From assembly GCA_021795255.1 (NCBI GenBank), contig JAJYPQ010000162.1, positions 1 to 7,978 of the forward strand: 7,978 bases of DNA, in the 5' to 3' direction. The stretch's first letter is position 1, and every line of letters begins with the position of its first letter. The stretch is from Pseudomonadota bacterium (GTDB lineage Bacteria; Pseudomonadota; Gammaproteobacteria; Acidiferrobacterales; Acidiferrobacteraceae). The position numbers and the translations under genes are program-made. Under the pieces are notes generated by a model. The model worked only from the letters and a program-made list of their open reading frames with translations, made no database searches and had not been told where the DNA came from. This document shows positions 6,215-7,978 of the stretch, in pieces.

Positions 6215-6242
6215 ATTGTGCCACGGCGCATGCGATATGCAA
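6215..6242 (-). promoter_or_regulatory. Candidate promoter of the leftward 91-aa gene
   Basis: TTGCAT (-35) and CACAAT (-10) are separated by 16 bases. Four bases upstream of the -35 lies CGCGACAAA (6247-6255), also present at the same place beside the leftward promoter next to copy C. Confidence 0.45.
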
Positions 6243-6246
6243 GACG

Positions 6247-6255
6247 CGCGACAAA
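6247..6255. promoter_or_regulatory. Shared box CGCGACAAA, copy next to element B
   Basis: The nine bases recur exactly at 7291-7299. In both places the box lies 2-4 bases upstream of the -35 of a leftward gene and 10-12 bases before the first stem of the rightward RNA element. It could be a protein-binding site serving both directions, or simply conserved because the unit was duplicated. Confidence 0.4.
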
Positions 6256-6267
6256 CCACACCTAACA

Positions 6268-6453
6268 GCTAGACGGTTTGGCCTTAGGCATCCTTCTCAT
6301 GCTTAAAGCCAAACTGTTTCCCAGCCTAGCGGCTCACGCCAGCTGAGCGCGTACAAGAGCAGCATAAAATCGGTAAGGCACCAGCCTATCCGATCGGGAG
6401 ATCGAATTCCCGTTTGTGGGAATACGTCTCCAAAGTTTCAAGGAGACGTAACA
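6268..6453 (+). promoter_or_regulatory. Structured repeat element, copy B: leader RNA sequestering a ribosome site
   Basis: Second copy. A long hairpin 1 (6273-6291 with 6299-6317; 19 positions, two G-U and one mismatch) sits on a GCTAG/CTAGC base. The core CGCCAGCTGAGCG and AAGAGCAGCATAAAA follow. An extra stem TCGG..AGGC/GCCT..CCGA comes next, then hairpin 2 (CGGGA/TCCCG, loop GATCGAAT). Hairpin 3 is nine perfect pairs, TACGTCTCC with GGAGACGTA, loop AAAGTTTCAA. AAGGAG, the Shine-Dalgarno of the gene at 6454, lies at the loop and 3' arm of hairpin 3. GGAGA of hairpin 2 can pair with TCTCC of hairpin 3, which would free the ribosome site. Inferred function: translational on/off switch. The trigger (ligand, protein, antisense RNA or temperature) is unknown. 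Confidence 0.68.
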
Positions 6454-6807
6454 ATGCAAATTGAAGCCGGCGATATTGTGTTTTGTCGCTTCCCTTGTGA
6501 TGAGGGTGAGTCACTATCACACTATGGACTCGTTATTAGCGTTCAAATAAGTGCCATATGCGCACCGACATACAGGATTGCTTACGGCTCATCACGAAAG
6601 GTGTCAGAGTCGGGTCACCTGCCTCACGAGTTTGTTCTGATAAACCGTGAAGAAATTAAGAAATATGGCATCAAAAAACCTACACGTTTTGATCTTCGGC
6701 GAATCACAAGAATAGCTACTGCCGACATCATTGATGTGTGCGGCCACTTAGACCCGAATGACAGAAAAGTCATGAAGCGTCTGCGAGATGCGTATAACAA
6801 AGCCTGA
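6454..6807 (+). CDS. PemK/MazF-like small protein (putative toxin), cargo of element B
   Basis: The 117-residue protein starts MQIEAGDIVFCRFPCDEGES and SLSHYGLVISVQ, resembling the opening strands of the PemK/MazF fold (GDIV..FP...G....GLVIS), an SH3-like barrel usually found in mRNA-cleaving toxins. Later conserved-looking parts are FVLINREEIKKYGIKKPTRF and RRITRIATADIIDVCGHLDP, consistent with the family's later strands and helix; the spacing differs from classical MazF and I cannot verify the catalytic residues. The ATG has AAGGAG eight bases upstream, buried in hairpin 3 of element B, so silent translation may be the default. No conventional antitoxin precedes it on the same strand; the nearest candidate is the convergent gene downstream. 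Other proteins with this fold are not toxins, so activity is uncertain. Confidence 0.6.
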   Translation: MQIEAGDIVFCRFPCDEGESLSHYGLVISVQISAICAPTYRIAYGSSRKVSESGHLPHEFVLINREEIKKYGIKKPTRFDLRRITRIATADIIDVCGHLDPNDRKVMKRLRDAYNKA

Positions 6808-6811
6808 CAGA

Positions 6812-6851
6812 GAGAATCGGTCAACCGACAAACAGTCGGCGACCGATTCTC
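6812..6851. terminator. Shared hairpin between convergent genes
   Basis: GAGAATCGGTC pairs perfectly with GACCGATTCTC (11 pairs), with an inner CCGAC/GTCGG stem. It fills the 46-base gap between the stop codons of two convergent genes, so it probably serves as a bidirectional terminator or 3'-end protector. No strong T-run follows on either strand. Confidence 0.7.
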
Positions 6852-6853
6852 GT

Positions 6854-7237
6854 CTATTTGTTGGGTATGGTCTGGCGCTTGCGACCTGTGGTTTTTGCCG
6901 CACTTTTGGTCTTGGCAGTCTTAGACTTAGTAGTCCGCGTTATGATTGCCGAACGCTTTTTGCTTTGCGGAGCAAAAAGGTCAGCGAGGCTTTTGGTACG
7001 GATAATATCGTCCGGATTAGGCTCTTTGTTCTTTCTATTCAGGCGCGCAACGGTCCTGTCGTCAGGGAAATCAAAATCGTCGTCGCCGTCAAACAGGGCG
7101 GCGTGAAGCCTGCCGATGGCGATGTAAGCGGCTTTTGTCGGTGTAACGCCCAGTTTCTTGGCGGACTCCTCCAATCGCTTACGGTCTACTCCGAGAGTGT
7201 TGGCATCACGATATTTTAAAACCAGCGTCTTTCGCAT
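6854..7237 (-). CDS. Putative ribbon-helix-helix-like DNA-binding protein with Lys-rich tail
   Basis: I start at MRKTLVLKYRD (127 residues) because CGGAG lies six bases before this ATG; an ATG two codons earlier abuts it. The N terminus has a short strand (KTLVLKYR), then LGVDRKRLEESAKKLGVTPT and KAAYIAIGRLHAALF, which resembles ribbon-helix-helix regulators and antitoxins. An acidic stretch (FDGDDDFDFPDD) follows. The last 35 residues are rich in Lys, Thr and Ala (KSKTAKTKSAAKTTGRKRQ) and look disordered and nucleic-acid binding. A palindrome overlaps its -10 region, fitting autorepression. It could be an antitoxin-type partner of the convergent PemK-like gene, though convergent pairs are atypical, or an independent cargo gene. 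The fold assignment is by eye only. Confidence 0.6.
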   Translation of the reverse strand: MRKTLVLKYRDANTLGVDRKRLEESAKKLGVTPTKAAYIAIGRLHAALFDGDDDFDFPDDRTVARLNRKNKEPNPDDIIRTKSLADLFAPQSKKRSAIITRTTKSKTAKTKSAAKTTGRKRQTIPNK

Positions 7238-7259
7238 GAGCATCTCCGTTGAACAAGCA

Positions 7260-7288
7260 CAATATATATTGCGAGCAAGGAAACGCAA
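7260..7288 (-). promoter_or_regulatory. Promoter with overlapping palindromic operator for the RHH-like gene
   Basis: TTGCGT (-35) and TATATT (-10) are 16 bases apart. The -10 lies inside the perfect 12-base palindrome CAATATATATTG (7260-7271). A dyad over the -10, about 25 bases before the gene start, is where an autoregulatory repressor would bind. Confidence 0.5.
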
Positions 7289-7290
7289 AT

Positions 7291-7299
7291 CGCGACAAA
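7291..7299. promoter_or_regulatory. Shared box CGCGACAAA, copy next to element C
   Basis: Exact match to 6247-6255, in the same relation to the leftward promoter (2 bases upstream of its -35) and to the rightward hairpin 1. Confidence 0.4.
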
Positions 7300-7309
7300 A
7301 CTTAACCGA

Positions 7310-7452
7310 GGATTTCCGTAAGCGGTGAGCTTACGGAAATCCCTGGAAAGGGCGCGCCAGCTGGGCGTGGATAAAAACAGCACCAAAAACCCATACGGGA
7401 GACTTCATCCCGTTATGGGATGCGTCTCCTCAACCACAAGGAGGCGCATCAA
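7310..7452 (+). promoter_or_regulatory. Structured repeat element, copy C: leader RNA sequestering a ribosome site
   Basis: Third copy. Hairpin 1 is a perfect 14-pair stem, GGATTTCCGTAAGC with GCTTACGGAAATCC, loop GGTGA. The core CGCCAGCTGGGCG and ATAAAAACAGCACCAAA follow. Hairpin 2 (7390-7419) is CCCATACGGGA with TCCCGTTATGGG, one bulge, loop GACTTCA. Hairpin 3 is 11 pairs (GATGCGTCTCC with GGAGGCGCATC, one G-U), loop TCAACCACAA. AAGGAGG, the Shine-Dalgarno of the gene at 7453, sits in the 3' arm. AGAC at the top of hairpin 2 can pair with GTCT of hairpin 3, with GG/CC extending it; this would open hairpin 3. It matches copy B in layout, including the eight-base gap from ribosome site to ATG. 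Confidence 0.7.
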
Positions 7453-7629
7453 ATGGAGCTGTGGAAGATCCATAAATTCTGTGAATCCGCGACGCTTGAG
7501 CAGTTGGAGGAGCGAGAAAAACGGCTTGTCAGCCTGATGGAGGCGAATGCGCTTTCAGACACCAACGCGCAACAACTTTTGTCGGTTGTTCGGGAATATA
7601 TCGAGCTGAAAAAGATGTTCGGTGATTAG
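7453..7629 (+). CDS. Small helical protein of unknown function (58 aa), cargo of element C
   Basis: MELWKIHKFCESATLEQLEE and the rest (EKRLVSLMEANALSDTNAQQ, VVREYIELKKMFGD) form a small soluble, probably helical-hairpin or coiled-coil protein. The start is chosen because AAGGAGG lies eight bases upstream; an in-frame ATG at 7420 is rejected since it lies inside hairpin 3 and lacks a ribosome site. The size suits a regulator, antitoxin or phage accessory protein, but no family is recognised. Its stop codon overlaps that of the convergent gene, with no terminator between them. Confidence 0.65.
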   Translation: MELWKIHKFCESATLEQLEEREKRLVSLMEANALSDTNAQQLLSVVREYIELKKMFGD

Positions 7630-7880
7630 TCCCAGCCGGGGAGTCCGGCCATGATGGCATCGAGCGCGGGGTTTTGTCCCCGCGTTTCGGCCGCCAGCTT
7701 TTCCATTTCCAACGCGAAGCTCGCATCCACCGCCGCCTCGAATTCTTTCATGGTCGTAATCTGGCGTATCGAAAAGCCCGCGCGAGCGAACCGTTCGCCA
7801 TATCGGTCGACACCGGCCTGAGTGAACCGAATTCGGCCAGTCGTTGCGTCCTGGATAAAGAGTTGGCGAGCATTCATCAT
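7626..7880 (-). CDS. Hypothetical protein (84 aa), possibly phage-related
   Basis: The protein MMNARQLFIQDATTGRIRFT continues with QAGVDRYGERFARAGFSIRQ, a helical FEAAVDASFALEMEKLAAET segment and ends AIMAGLPGWD. It looks like a real cytoplasmic protein with no known motif. Its ATG overlaps the stop of the upstream gene (ATGA), so the two are translationally coupled. AGGCGG about six bases upstream could serve as ribosome site. Two small coupled genes of this sort are common in prophages and plasmids; that is context inference only. Confidence 0.6.
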   Translation of the reverse strand: MMNARQLFIQDATTGRIRFTQAGVDRYGERFARAGFSIRQITTMKEFEAAVDASFALEMEKLAAETRGQNPALDAIMAGLPGWD

Positions 7881-7978
7881 TTAGTGCCGCCTAACAGAGC
7901 AGTGAGCTGCGAAAAATCTTCCGCGCGATCATTCTCGATGATGATGCCGGCCTTTTTGGCGGCCTCGATCTCCTCCTG
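7877..7978 (-). CDS. C-terminal end of a gene entering from the right edge (hypothetical)
   Basis: The last 33 codons read QEEIEAAKKAGIIIENDRAE and end QLTALLGGTK, followed by TGA overlapping the next start. The open frame to the window edge, the coding-like composition and the ATGA coupling support a real gene. Too little is visible to name it. Confidence 0.55.
   Translation of the reverse strand, partial: QEEIEAAKKAGIIIENDRAEDFSQLTALLGGTK

Noticed and set aside
6788..7219. Rightward frames opposite the RHH-like gene
   Set aside because: They begin inside the end of the PemK-like gene and cross the terminator hairpin, and the leftward gene has the promoter and ribosome site.
5476..7452. 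Integron attC sites, CRISPR repeats or retron RNA as explanation of the three elements
   Set aside because: No GTTRRRY/RYYYAAC attC ends, no short regular direct repeats with spacers, and no reverse transcriptase or paired a1/a2 ends in the window. A reverse transcriptase outside the window cannot be excluded.
7529..7726. Leftward frame across the 3' ends of two convergent genes
   Set aside because: It spans both stop codons and is Arg/Trp/Pro-rich; the flanking genes account for the sequence.

Overview
The window looks like chromosomal DNA of a GC-rich proteobacterium, most likely gamma or beta. The evidence is an oxygen-sensitive class III ribonucleotide reductase with an NrdG2-type activase, a type IV pilin with a Pseudomonas-style prepilin motif, a PilH-like response regulator and a PilZ of the pilus-assembly type. 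I cannot assign a genus. By eye the right end is more AT-rich and is built differently, like a prophage or genomic island.

Left part (1-2524, + strand). First comes the 3' end of nrdD, ending just after its zinc-site cysteines. A 54-residue ORF follows, carrying the RVMGY glycyl-radical loop that is normally the end of NrdD. A terminator-like hairpin, nrdG, a strong terminator and an EamA-type exporter come next. The catalytic body, the radical loop and the radical-installing activase would together make dNTPs without oxygen.

Middle part (2566-5298, - strand). Read 5'->3', a likely operon encodes a PhnD-like periplasmic binding protein broken by a frameshift/deletion, a PilH-like receiver (ATGA overlap), a type IV pilin-like protein, a possible small ORF over a strong hairpin, and PilZ. 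Beyond PilZ lies a small gene cut in two by in-frame TAG and TGA codons. The theme is sensing linked to pilus function.

Right part (5476-7978). Three diverged copies of the same structured element, here named A, B and C, lie about 0.8 and 1.0 kb apart in the same orientation. Each has a leading hairpin, a conserved core (CGCCAGCTGRGCG, then CAGCAYMAAA after a short gap), a second hairpin and a third hairpin. In all three, the loop of hairpin 2 and the 3' arm of hairpin 3 are both complementary to the 5' arm of hairpin 3, although the actual bases differ. In B and C the 3' arm of hairpin 3 contains the Shine-Dalgarno of the next gene, so the element looks like a translational switch. Each copy is followed by a small rightward ORF and then by a convergent leftward small gene: a PemK/MazF-like protein, a possible ribbon-helix-helix protein and several unknowns. 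This repeated element-plus-cargo layout is the most interesting part of the window. I recognise no known RNA family in it.
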